Source: Bacteroidales bacterium (GTDB lineage Bacteria > Bacteroidota > Bacteroidia > Bacteroidales > Tenuifilaceae). From it: 64,000 bases of DNA. Positions 17,418-25,536 of the stretch are shown piece after piece. Under the pieces are notes generated by a model. It was not told the DNA's origin, searched no databases, and saw nothing but the letters and a program-made list of their open reading frames with translations. Position 1 is the stretch's first letter. Each line of letters starts with the position of its first letter. The DNA is taken from NCBI GenBank assembly GCA_003818205.1, contig RPRQ01000007.1:1-64000 (forward strand), in the 5' to 3' direction. The translations under genes and the position numbers were made by a program.

Positions 17418-18449
17418 ATGAAGATTTCATTAAGAAAAGAGATTTCATTCTACATTGCCCTTGCCGCCTCAATAATCTCAGGGATAACAATACTCTTTTT
17501 TATGGGGTGGAGGAGCGAGTACGTTTATCTTTACCCCATTGCTACAATTTTTATCATTTTTCTTGTAGTTTTTTTTAGCACCAGCTCCATTTTAAAGAGA
17601 GGACTCTCGGAGCGGGCGCAAATTCTCTTCGATATCAGCAGCAAAACCACCGAAACCATTCCTAGCACCGATACTCAAAAGCTGGTTAACGAGGTAAATC
17701 AGGAGATGATTTCGTTTACAAGCAGGCAAACCCGAGAGATTGACAAGCTTAAGGAGATGGAGAAGTACCGTAAGGAGTATCTTGGCGATGTTTCGCACGA
17801 GCTGAAAACGCCAATTTTTAACATACAGGGGTATGTTCTCACCCTGCTCGATGGGGGTTTGGAAGATCCAGCAATTAACCGTAAATACCTCGAACGAACC
17901 GAGAAGAGCATCAACCGTCTGATATCAATTACTGAGGATTTGGAAACCATAACAAGGCACGAGGCTGGTGAGCTTAAGCTCGATTCCGAGAGCTTTAGCA
18001 TCGTTAAGCTGGTTGAGGAGGTTTTTGAAGCGCAGGAGATAAGAGCGAAGAAAAGGGAAATTGAGCTGCGATTCGACAGAAAGTACAAAAAGCCAATATT
18101 CGTTTATGCCGATAAGATGAGGATTTATCAGGTTCTTGCAAACCTGATTACAAACTCAATCTATTATGGCAAGCAGGGAGGACGGACTCAAATTTCTATT
18201 TCAGAGGCTCGCGACAAAGTATATATTGAGGTCAACGACAATGGAATAGGTATTGCTCCAAACGATATTCATCGTGTTTTTGAACGCTTTTACCGAGTGG
18301 ATAAAAGCCGTTCGAGGGAGCAGGGAGGAACGGGTCTAGGGTTGGCCATCGTAAAGCACATCATTGAAGCGCACAACGAAACCATTCGAGTTAAAAGCAA
18401 ATTGAATAAAGGTTCGTCATTTACTTTTTCGCTTTCCAGAGCTAATTAG
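17418..18449 (+). CDS. PhoR-like membrane sensor histidine kinase
   Basis: 343 residues. Two N-terminal membrane segments (about 11-30 and 38-56) enclose almost no periplasmic loop, so any signal is probably sensed in or near the membrane. A short linker helix leads to the dimerisation domain with H-box DVSHELKTPIFNIQGY (His about 127). The ATPase domain has N-box NLITNSIYYG, G1 DNGIGI, the F-box FERFYRVDKSRSR and G2 GGTGLGLAIVKH, all intact. This layout is that of the PhoR-type kinases paired with PhoB-like regulators in Bacteroidota. No response regulator is adjacent, so it is an orphan here; its partner may be encoded elsewhere. The start at 17418 follows a long repeat-filled gap. Confidence 0.9.
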   Translation: MKISLRKEISFYIALAASIISGITILFFMGWRSEYVYLYPIATIFIIFLVVFFSTSSILKRGLSERAQILFDISSKTTETIPSTDTQKLVNEVNQEMISFTSRQTREIDKLKEMEKYRKEYLGDVSHELKTPIFNIQGYVLTLLDGGLEDPAINRKYLERTEKSINRLISITEDLETITRHEAGELKLDSESFSIVKLVEEVFEAQEIRAKKREIELRFDRKYKKPIFVYADKMRIYQVLANLITNSIYYGKQGGRTQISISEARDKVYIEVNDNGIGIAPNDIHRVFERFYRVDKSRSREQGGTGLGLAIVKHIIEAHNETIRVKSKLNKGSSFTFSLSRAN

Positions 18450-18460
18450 AAGGCATTAGA

Positions 18461-18529
18461 ACGCAGATTCAACAGATTTCCATCGCTGATCTATACGGAT
18501 TTTGAATCAATTGGCGTTCATCTGCTTAG
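18461..18529. repeat. Dispersed repeat before the ileS promoter
   Basis: ACGCAGATTCAACAGATTT at the left and GGCGTTCATCTGCTTA at the right are loose inverse copies. The ACGCAGAT/ATCTGCGT vocabulary is common in intergenic repeats of this phylum. No coding potential is seen. Confidence 0.4.
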
Positions 18530-18565
18530 AATATCAGAAGCTTTATCCGCATTCCTTCCTAGTGG

Positions 18566-18596
18566 TTTGTTTTTATCATCCAGAAGCATATCTTTG
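18566..18596 (+). promoter_or_regulatory. Consensus Bacteroidota promoter of ileS
   Basis: TTTG at 18566-18569, a 19-bp spacer, and TATCTTTG at 18589-18596 match the TTTG/TAnnTTTG consensus fully. The ATG of ileS is 40 bp downstream. No T-box is expected or seen in the short leader. Confidence 0.75.
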
Positions 18597-18635
18597 TGGG
18601 TTTTTAATTCAGTATTATGTGTAATTCGATTTTAA

Positions 18636-21600
18636 ATGAAAGCTAAATTTCAAGAGTACAAAGGGTTAGATTTGTCGCAGGTGAATAAAGATGTGCTGAA
18701 AGCCTGGGAGAAGAACGATACATTTCATAAAAGTTTAAGCACCCGTAAAGGGCATCCTGCTTACGTTTTCTACGAGGGCCCACCATCGGCGAATGGGATA
18801 CCGGGAATTCACCACGTTATGGCACGCTCCATTAAAGATATTTTCTGTAGATATAAAACCCAAAAGGGCTTTCTGGTTGAGCGTAAAGCTGGCTGGGATA
18901 CCCACGGTTTACCCGTTGAACTTGGAGTTGAGAAAATGCTTGGCATTACCAAAGAGGATATCGGTACAAAAATTTCCATCGAGGAGTACAATAATGCCTG
19001 CAAGAAGGAGGTGATGAAGTACACCGACCTCTGGGAGGATTTAACCCACAAAATGGGCTACTGGGTTGACATGGAACATCCATACATCACCTACGATAAT
19101 CGTTATATCGAAACGCTTTGGCACCTACTTCAAAAGCTGTATGAGAAAGATCTTCTTTATAAGGGTAAAACCATTCAACCATTCTCTCCAGCTGCTGGTA
19201 CGGGTTTAAGTACTCACGAGCTTAATCAACCCGGTTGCTATCGCGATGTGAAGGATACAACTGCCGTTGCCCAATTTAAAGTAATTCGTAACGAGAGAAG
19301 TGATACCCTATTCAAGGAGGTAGATACAGACCTATTTATCCTTGCTTGGACAACCACTCCTTGGACATTACCCTCAAACACTGCATTGGCAGTGGGTCAA
19401 AATATTAAATACTTAAAGGTTCGTACCTTTAATCCTTACGGCGGCGAACCAATTAGCGTGATTCTGGCAAAAGATCGCTTGGAGGCCTACTTTCCATCAG
19501 CCAACACCGGGCTTGCGCTTGAAGATTTTAAGGTTGGCGACAAGAAAATACCATTCAAGATTTTATCAGAACATTCTGGTTCTGAGCTGGCAGGCGTTCG
19601 CTACGAGCAGCTTTTCCCATGGGTTAAACCCGAAGGCGATGCCTTTAGGGTGGTTACCGGCGATTTTGTTACCACCGAGGATGGAACGGGAGTTGTACAC
19701 ATTGCTCCAACCTTTGGTGCCGACGATGACCGTGTTGCCAAGGTTTCAGGTATCGCCCCGTTGATTCTGCGCGATAAGAATAGAGGCATTGAGCCAATGG
19801 TCGATCGTCAGGGACGATTCTACAGAATCGATGATTTAGACCCAAAGTTTGTTCAGGAACATATTAACGTTGACCTATATAAAGAGTTTGCAGGTCGGTT
19901 CGTTAAAAACGAGTACGATTCGAACCTAACCGATGCGGATACTTCACTTGATGTTGACCTAGCCGTTAGCCTAAAGCAGCAGAATAGGGTTTTCCGTATC
20001 GAGAAGCACGTTCACAGCTATCCACACTGCTGGCGAACCGATAAACCTGTTCTCTACTACCCGCTCGACAGCTGGTTTATTCGAACAACCGCTCTCAAGG
20101 AGAGGATGCTCGCGCTGAATGAAACTATCAACTGGAAACCTCAAAGCACAGGAACCGGAAGGTTTGGAAAGTGGCTCGAAAACCTTGTTGATTGGAATTT
20201 ATCACGTTCACGTTTTTGGGGAACACCCCTTCCAATTTGGGTTACCGAGGACAGAAGCGAGATGATCTGCATCGGTTCGGTTGCTCAGATGAAGACGGAA
20301 TGCGAAAAATCTGTGAAGGCTGGTTTCATGACAAAAAATCCTTTAGAAAAATATTCAGAGGGTGATTTTTCGGAGAAAAACTATAATTCCTTCGATTTAC
20401 ATCGTCCATTCGTAGATAATATTGTTTTGGTTTCACCTACAGGGAAGAAGATGGTTCGTGAGCTCGACCTTATCGATGTTTGGTTCGATTCAGGGGCAAT
20501 GCCCTATGCTCAGGTTCATTATCCATTCGAGCATAAAGGCGATTTTAACCAGGCATTCCCTGCCGATTTTATTGCCGAAGGGGTTGACCAAACCCGTGGA
20601 TGGTTCTTCACGCTGCATGCCATTTCCACCATGCTTTTCGATTCGGTATCGTTTAAGAATATCATTTCCAATGGTCTTGTGCTCGATAAGAATGGCAACA
20701 AGATGAGTAAGCGCTTGGGCAATGCCGTTGATCCTTTTGAGGTGATTGAGAAGTATGGCTCCGATCCGCTTCGCTGGTATATGATTACCAACTCACAACC
20801 TTGGGATAATTTAAAGTTCGATATTGAGGGGGTTGATGAGGTGAAGCGTAAATTCTTTGGAACGCTCTATAACACCTATTCATTCTTCGCCCTTTACGCC
20901 AACATCGATGGATTTACCTATAGCGAGGCAGAGATACCTGTTAGCGAGCGTCCCGAGATTGATAGATGGGTTATATCGCTACTGAATACATTGATTCAGG
21001 AGGTTGAGGATGCTTACGAGAGTTACGAACCAACTAGAGCTGGTAGGGCTATTCAGGATTTTGTTTCGGAGCATTTGAGTAACTGGTATGTTCGTTTGAA
21101 CCGCAGGCGTTTCTGGGGAGGAGAGATCAGCAACGACAAAATTGCTGCCTATCAAACCCTTTATACCTGCCTAGAAACGGTTAGCCAGCTTGCTGCGCCC
21201 ATTGCGCCTTTCTTTACCGACCAGCTTTTCATCGATTTGAATAGGATTTCAGGAAAGCATAAGGATGATAGCGTTCATCTATCGACCTACCCTAAATATA
21301 ACACTGCTCTTATCGACAAGGATCTTGAGGAGAAAATGGAAATTGCCCAAAGCATCAGCTCCATGGTACTTGGCTTACGCCGTAAGGTGAGCATCAAGGT
21401 TCGTCAACCGCTGAGCAAGATAATGGTACCCATTCTCGATGAAAATTTCCGTCGTCAGCTTTCGGCTATTGAACATTTAATCCTTTCGGAGGTTAACGTT
21501 AAGGAGCTGCAATACTTAACCGATACATCGGGTGTGCTGGTTAAGAAGATTAAACCTAACTTTAAGGAGCTGGGACCTCGTTTCGGGAAATCGATGAAGG

Positions 21601-22076
21601 CTATTTCTACAGCGGTTGCTGAGATGACGCAGGCAGATATTTCGAAGCTGGAGCGAGAAGGTAAATTTAGTCTTAATTTACCCGAAGGTTCGATAGAGAT
21701 TGTGGTTAAGGATGTTGAAATACTCTCCGAGGATGTTCCCGGATGGTTGGTTGCCAACGAAGGTAAATTTACTGTGGCTCTTGATGTAACTGTTTCCGAA
21801 GTTTTACGTAATGAGGGTATTGCTAGAGAACTTATCAACAGAATACAGAATATTCGTAAAGAAACAGGATTTGATGTAACCGATAAAATTAACATCAAAA
21901 TACTTAGACATAGCGAAATAAATAAAGCGGTTGAAATACATCGCAATTATATCGCAAGTCAGACGTTAGCAAATGAAATAGAGCTTGTCGATCTTGAACC
22001 TCAGGGTTCGGTTGCAAACATTGAAATCGATACGGATGTAATCACCGCTATTAAAGTTGATAAGATTGGTGTATAA
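18636..22076 (+). CDS. ileS: Isoleucyl-tRNA synthetase
   Basis: Charges tRNA-Ile with isoleucine and edits misactivated valine. The 1146-residue length fits the long form common in Bacteroidota. The class I signature HIGH appears as PSANGIPGIHH at 50-60, and the KMSKR loop is at 689-693 (GNKMSKRLGN). Editing-domain motifs TTPWTLPSNTALAVG and GTGVVHIAPTFGADD are intact, as is the WFDSGAMPYAQ strand of the catalytic core. The C-terminal anticodon-binding and extra domain run to KVDKIGV. A perfect promoter precedes it, and the DksA-like gene starts 51 bp after it, so the two are probably cotranscribed. The gene shows no defects. Confidence 0.98.
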   Translation: MKAKFQEYKGLDLSQVNKDVLKAWEKNDTFHKSLSTRKGHPAYVFYEGPPSANGIPGIHHVMARSIKDIFCRYKTQKGFLVERKAGWDTHGLPVELGVEKMLGITKEDIGTKISIEEYNNACKKEVMKYTDLWEDLTHKMGYWVDMEHPYITYDNRYIETLWHLLQKLYEKDLLYKGKTIQPFSPAAGTGLSTHELNQPGCYRDVKDTTAVAQFKVIRNERSDTLFKEVDTDLFILAWTTTPWTLPSNTALAVGQNIKYLKVRTFNPYGGEPISVILAKDRLEAYFPSANTGLALEDFKVGDKKIPFKILSEHSGSELAGVRYEQLFPWVKPEGDAFRVVTGDFVTTEDGTGVVHIAPTFGADDDRVAKVSGIAPLILRDKNRGIEPMVDRQGRFYRIDDLDPKFVQEHINVDLYKEFAGRFVKNEYDSNLTDADTSLDVDLAVSLKQQNRVFRIEKHVHSYPHCWRTDKPVLYYPLDSWFIRTTALKERMLALNETINWKPQSTGTGRFGKWLENLVDWNLSRSRFWGTPLPIWVTEDRSEMICIGSVAQMKTECEKSVKAGFMTKNPLEKYSEGDFSEKNYNSFDLHRPFVDNIVLVSPTGKKMVRELDLIDVWFDSGAMPYAQVHYPFEHKGDFNQAFPADFIAEGVDQTRGWFFTLHAISTMLFDSVSFKNIISNGLVLDKNGNKMSKRLGNAVDPFEVIEKYGSDPLRWYMITNSQPWDNLKFDIEGVDEVKRKFFGTLYNTYSFFALYANIDGFTYSEAEIPVSERPEIDRWVISLLNTLIQEVEDAYESYEPTRAGRAIQDFVSEHLSNWYVRLNRRRFWGGEISNDKIAAYQTLYTCLETVSQLAAPIAPFFTDQLFIDLNRISGKHKDDSVHLSTYPKYNTALIDKDLEEKMEIAQSISSMVLGLRRKVSIKVRQPLSKIMVPILDENFRRQLSAIEHLILSEVNVKELQYLTDTSGVLVKKIKPNFKELGPRFGKSMKAISTAVAEMTQADISKLEREGKFSLNLPEGSIEIVVKDVEILSEDVPGWLVANEGKFTVALDVTVSEVLRNEGIARELINRIQNIRKETGFDVTDKINIKILRHSEINKAVEIHRNYIASQTLANEIELVDLEPQGSVANIEIDTDVITAIKVDKIGV

Positions 22077-22126
22077 GCTTGTATTATTCGTTTTATTTTT
22101 TATATTTTTAGGCAAAATTTAGAGTT

Positions 22127-22504
22127 ATGGCAGAAAAAACAAGATACTCTGATGAAGAGTTAGCAGAATTTAAGGAGATTATTCTGCAAAAGCTCGACAA
22201 GGCTCGTAAGGATTACGAAATTCTGAAGAGCGCTATTACCATGAGTGAAAGTAACGATACTCAGGATACTTCACCTACCTTTAAGGTGCTCGAAGAGGGT
22301 GCAGCAACTCTTTCGAAGGAGGAAGCGGGGAAATTGGCTCAGCGACAAATAAAATTTATTCAACACCTTGAGTCAGCATTGGTTCGTATCGAGAATAAAA
22401 CCTATGGTATTTGTCGCGAAACGGGTAAGCTAATTGCCAAGGAAAGACTACGTGTTGTTCCCCATGCTACGCTGAGTATTGATGCTAAGAATAGCCAGCG
22501 ATAG
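22127..22504 (+). CDS. TraR/DksA-family transcription factor with reduced zinc finger
   Basis: 125 residues. A long N-terminal coiled-coil pair (about 8-90) would reach into the RNA polymerase secondary channel, as DksA does. The C-terminal segment YGICRETGKLIAKERLRVVPHATLSI is the DksA/TraR signature, but only one cysteine of the usual four remains. This degenerate form is the one I expect in Bacteroidota, so it is not taken as damage. It lies between ileS and lspA in an arrangement common in the phylum. A role in stringent-type control of transcription is inferred from the family. The ATG is supported by the MAEKTRYS start. Confidence 0.9.
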   Translation: MAEKTRYSDEELAEFKEIILQKLDKARKDYEILKSAITMSESNDTQDTSPTFKVLEEGAATLSKEEAGKLAQRQIKFIQHLESALVRIENKTYGICRETGKLIAKERLRVVPHATLSIDAKNSQR

Positions 22505-22528
22505 CTCCTTTTGCTAAAAGCATTTTAG

Positions 22529-22557
22529 TGGTCGGCTTTCACCGACCATTTTTTTTA
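22529..22557 (+). terminator. Intrinsic terminator after the DksA-like gene
   Basis: TGGTCGG (22529-22535) pairs with CCGACCA (22542-22548) and is followed by eight T. It separates the ileS-dksA unit from lspA, which therefore probably has its own promoter. Confidence 0.85.
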
Positions 22558-22630
22558 ATAGTTTTGTAGGTGAAAAATGAGAGTATTTTTAAACGAAACT
22601 CCGCATTTCACTGTGAATATGCTCTGCAAT

Positions 22631-22736
22631 CCTCTGTGTTATATTTATTACGCAGAGGAGCAGCGAGTTGCCTGCCGCCTGCCTGCCGGTAGGCAGGGTA
22701 GGCAGGAGAGGCATGGAAAGCACCGATTTCCACAGA
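22631..22736. repeat. Composite dispersed repeat with GC-rich palindrome
   Basis: CCTCTGTGT and CACAGAG-like words at the ends surround a palindrome at 22671-22706 built from CCTGCC and GGCAGG words around CCGG. Related CCTGCC...GGCAGG palindromes lie at 38768-38786 and 58393-58414. The open frame across this stretch has repeat-driven composition and no credible start, so no gene is called. Confidence 0.6.
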
Positions 22737-22775
22737 GAAAAGGTCAAACTATTTTAATCAATATTGTAAATAATT

Positions 22776-23381
22776 ATGTCGCTACGCAACAAATCGATAT
22801 TACTGGTATTATTAATCCTGCTGTTCGATCAGGTATTTAAGATATGGATTAAAACGCATATGGTGATAGGGGATGAATACCATGTCTTAGGAAATTGGTT
22901 CATCATTCACTTTACCGAGAATAATGGGATGGCCTTTGGAATGGAGTTCTGGGGGAAATCAGGTAAACTTTTCTTAAGTTTATTTAGAATTGTTGCCATA
23001 TCAGGTATTGGGTACTATATCTATTGGTTAATAAAGCATAAAGCGGGGACAGGACTTGTACTCGGAATATCAGCAATACTTGCTGGTGCAATCGGAAATT
23101 TAATCGATAGCGCATTCTATGGTCTAATTTTCAGCAATTCGTTTACTGAGGTTGCTCAACTCTTGCCTAAAGGTGGTGGATACTCATCATTTTTGCACGG
23201 TCGTGTTGTGGATATGCTCTACTTCCCTATCATCAACACTACCTATCCACAATGGTTTCCATTGGTAGGAGGTCAACCTTTTATCTTTTTCCGACCTGTG
23301 TTTAATATCGCCGATTCGGCCATCACTACAGGAGTTTTGTATCTTTTAATATTTCAGCGAAAAATTCTTTTTGGAAAATAA
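22776..23381 (+). CDS. lspA: Lipoprotein signal peptidase (signal peptidase II)
   Basis: Inner-membrane aspartic protease that removes signal peptides from diacylglyceryl-modified prolipoproteins. The 201-residue protein has four membrane segments (about 7-25, 67-85, 93-112 and 170-198). Catalytic aspartates are Asp146 in GRVVDMLYF and Asp180 in FNIADSAIT. The conserved ENNGMAFGM segment is at 49-56, and the GAIGNLIDS motif follows the third helix. The extra loop GLIFSNSFTEVAQLLPKGGG is a usual insertion in Bacteroidota LspA. Several SPII lipoproteins are encoded in this window. The ATG starts immediately before the first helix. Confidence 0.97.
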   Translation: MSLRNKSILLVLLILLFDQVFKIWIKTHMVIGDEYHVLGNWFIIHFTENNGMAFGMEFWGKSGKLFLSLFRIVAISGIGYYIYWLIKHKAGTGLVLGISAILAGAIGNLIDSAFYGLIFSNSFTEVAQLLPKGGGYSSFLHGRVVDMLYFPIINTTYPQWFPLVGGQPFIFFRPVFNIADSAITTGVLYLLIFQRKILFGK

Positions 23382-23451
23382 AAGTTTAACCTGAATAAGG
23401 CAAAACCAACCAAATTATTAGTTGATTTTTTTGTCGAAGAAATAAATGGGT

Positions 23452-24024
23452 CTACTTTTTCTTTTCAGGTATCTTTACATCTCCCCAATTTTCACCTCGC
23501 TTAATGCGTGTGACCTGCATCTCGCTAATGCAAAACATTTTGGCAATTTTTGATTGAGGAATCCCTCGAAGCAACATTTTTTTTAGCTGAATTACGTCAT
23601 TCACTTTTAACTTGGTATGATGCCTCTCGTCTGGATGTATTTGTCCAGTAAAGATTTTTTTATAATACTCCCCGTTACGCTTCCTCGATTCTTCAGGAGT
23701 TAGCCATTGGAGATTTGAAAAATGGTTGTTTTTTAGGTTTCTATCGAGATGGGTAACAACAGTATGATTTTCTGTAGGCCTTTCTAGCCATGCTAATGCA
23801 ACTAGTTTATGTACAAGGTGTACTTTATGAGGACCATTGGTTTTAATGTTAACGTATTTAAAGTTATTCAAATTACAAGACTTGAGCACTGCACCATCCT
23901 TTTTTTTATAATAAAACGATTTAACTCTACCATAGTTGCTAACCCAATAAACATTATTGCTACCAGGAACTTCGCGCCATTCTTCGTCGTCTAATGGCCT
24001 GTAATTTTTTTCCTTAATACTCAT
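23452..24024 (-). CDS. Free-standing NUMOD4-HNH endonuclease with helix-turn-helix tail
   Basis: 190 residues from the ATG at 24024. The frame is open to 24138, but the extra 38 residues cover the tetR promoter and look non-coding, so the inner start MSIKEKNYRPL is preferred. Residues 14-40 (EEWREVPG...YWVSNYGRVKS) are a NUMOD4 motif. Residues 68-110 (VHLVHKLVALAWL...THLDRNLKNNHFSNLQWLT) are an HNH_3 nuclease with the His and Asn residues present. Residues 143-178 form a helix-turn-helix (IPQSKIAKMFCISEMQVTRIKRG). This is the structure of phage and homing endonucleases, which act as mobile genes. There is no intron or phage around it, so it is a solitary invader on the strand opposite its neighbours. 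Confidence 0.85.
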   Translation of the reverse strand: MSIKEKNYRPLDDEEWREVPGSNNVYWVSNYGRVKSFYYKKKDGAVLKSCNLNNFKYVNIKTNGPHKVHLVHKLVALAWLERPTENHTVVTHLDRNLKNNHFSNLQWLTPEESRKRNGEYYKKIFTGQIHPDERHHTKLKVNDVIQLKKMLLRGIPQSKIAKMFCISEMQVTRIKRGENWGDVKIPEKKK

Positions 24025-24093
24025 CAAATTGGATATGATTATAGAGGGAAATATAGAGTTTTTATTGAAATTAATTAAAAACCACAGATAAAA

Positions 24094-24125
24094 TTTGCAT
24101 AAAATAATTGAACTAAATATATTTG
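24094..24125 (+). promoter_or_regulatory. Consensus promoter of the tetR export operon
   Basis: TTTG at 24094-24097, a 20-bp spacer and TATATTTG at 24118-24125 fit the Bacteroidota consensus exactly. The transcription start should fall a few bases downstream, inside the operator at 24128-24137. Confidence 0.75.
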
Positions 24126-24127
24126 AC

Positions 24128-24137
24128 TGACCGGTCA
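24128..24137. promoter_or_regulatory. Probable TetR operator
   Basis: TGACCGGTCA is a perfect 10-bp palindrome placed 2 bp after the -7 box and 28 bp before the tetR ATG. This is where an autorepressor would block initiation. ACCGGT-centred palindromes are frequent among TetR-family operators. That this TetR protein binds it is inferred from position. Confidence 0.65.
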
Positions 24138-24165
24138 TTTAATACAAGATTAGATATATACTAAT

Positions 24166-24741
24166 ATGACACCGAGGACAATACTTCAAAATGAGCAAAT
24201 AAGAAGGCTGAAGAAGGAGCATATCAAGAGCGTGGCTCTTGAGCTTTTTGCAGAGCATGGCTATCACGCAACGAGCATTAGTAATATTGCAAAGAATGCA
24301 AGTATTTCAAAGGGGTTGCTTTACAACTATTTCGAGAGCAAGGAAAGACTTTTAAAATCAATTATTAGTGATGGATTTGATAAAATCATTGTTTCGTTTG
24401 ATCCGAATAAGGATGGGATACTTACCCAGGAGGAGTTAATCTTTTTTATCAATAGCATAATTGATATGATGCAGAAAGATAAATCTTTCTGGAGGCTTTA
24501 CATGTCCTTGTTAATTCAACCTGCGGTACACGACAGTAAAATAGTTGAGGAGTTTAGAGATAAGGCTAGTTTTGTTTTTAAAATGCTAACAGAATACTAT
24601 GTGCGAAAAGGGAGTAAAGATCCTGAATCGGATATAACAGTTCTTCATATGGTGATGGATGGAATCTTTTTTAACTATCTCTATGATGATGAATTTCCGA
24701 TTGAAAAGATTAAGAAGATTATTATTGAACGATTTGTATAA
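24166..24741 (+). CDS. TetR/AcrR-family transcriptional repressor
   Basis: 191 residues. The N-terminal DNA-binding domain has the family pattern HIKSVALELFAEHGYHATSISNIAKNASISKGLLYNYFESKERLLKSII (about 19-68) with a clear helix-turn-helix. The C-terminal helical domain would bind a small effector. It is the first gene of an operon encoding an export system, with its own consensus promoter and a palindromic operator directly downstream of it. Autorepression and repression of the exporter genes are the likely roles. The ligand is unknown; lipids or hydrophobic compounds would suit the downstream proteins. The next gene starts 18 bp after the stop. Confidence 0.92.
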   Translation: MTPRTILQNEQIRRLKKEHIKSVALELFAEHGYHATSISNIAKNASISKGLLYNYFESKERLLKSIISDGFDKIIVSFDPNKDGILTQEELIFFINSIIDMMQKDKSFWRLYMSLLIQPAVHDSKIVEEFRDKASFVFKMLTEYYVRKGSKDPESDITVLHMVMDGIFFNYLYDDEFPIEKIKKIIIERFV

Positions 24742-24759
24742 TCATAAAAGTTAGAAAAG

Positions 24760-25515
24760 ATGGATATAAAAAAGTTGAAACTCGCTCTGCTTTTTTTGGG
24801 ACTTACCTTGAACTGTCATTCACAGACGATTTCGGCAACCGATATTGTTAAACGAGCCGATGATAAGATGCGGGGCGAGAAATCGAGTTACAGTGTTATG
24901 TCGATGAAGATTGTTCGCCCTACATGGGAGCGAACCATATCATTTAAAAGCTGGGGTAAGGGAACAGAAATGTCGCTTGTATATATTACTGGTCCAGCAA
25001 AGGATAAGGGACAATCGTTTTTAAAAATCAAAAATGAGATGTGGAGTTGGAATCCAAGCGTTAACCGAACAATAAAACTTCCAACCTCAATGCTTTCGCA
25101 AGGTTGGATGGGCTCCGATTTTACCAACGACGATTTGCTAAATCAGCGATCAATTATGGTTGATTATAACCATGAACTGGTTGGCGAAGAGGTTGTTTCA
25201 GGCGAGCACTGCCATAAAATTAATCTAATTCCAAAACCCGATGCACCTGTGGTATGGGGTAAAATTGTGATGTGGATTTCCAAAAAGCATGAAATTGTTT
25301 TCAAAACGGAGTACTACGATGAAGATAAATATTTAGTAAAATCTGAGATAGGGAAAAACTTGAAGGAAATGGATGGTCGTTTTTTGCTTACCGAATTTGA
25401 GTTAATTCCTGCAGAAGGGGAGGGTAAAACCATAATTACCATTGATGAGATAAGGTTTAATATACCCATTGAGGACTCATTCTTTTCGCAGCAAAATATG
25501 ATAAGGATTAGGTAA
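24760..25515 (+). CDS. LolA-like outer-membrane lipoprotein-sorting protein (PF17131 type)
   Basis: 251 residues with a signal peptide (KLKLALLFLGLTLNCHS). The mature part matches the outer-membrane lipoprotein-sorting/LolA-like family: ATDIVKRADDKMRG at the start, VYITGPAKDKGQSFLKI, then W.WNPSVNRTIKLPTSMLSQ and the hallmark WMGSDFTNDDLL. The fold is a half-barrel that carries acyl chains across the periplasm. It lies directly after tetR and 21 bp before the first permease, so it is probably the periplasmic carrier of the same export system. Whether the cargo is a lipoprotein, a lipid or a hydrophobic metabolite cannot be read from sequence. It is distinct from housekeeping LolA. Confidence 0.88.
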   Translation: MDIKKLKLALLFLGLTLNCHSQTISATDIVKRADDKMRGEKSSYSVMSMKIVRPTWERTISFKSWGKGTEMSLVYITGPAKDKGQSFLKIKNEMWSWNPSVNRTIKLPTSMLSQGWMGSDFTNDDLLNQRSIMVDYNHELVGEEVVSGEHCHKINLIPKPDAPVVWGKIVMWISKKHEIVFKTEYYDEDKYLVKSEIGKNLKEMDGRFLLTEFELIPAEGEGKTIITIDEIRFNIPIEDSFFSQQNMIRIR

Positions 25516-25536
25516 TTGTTATAAATCTTTAAGTTT

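Noticed and set aside
22577-22840. 87-codon plus-strand frame before lspA
   Set aside because: It runs through dispersed repeats and into the lspA coding region in another frame; its composition comes from the CCTGCC palindrome and it has no family features.
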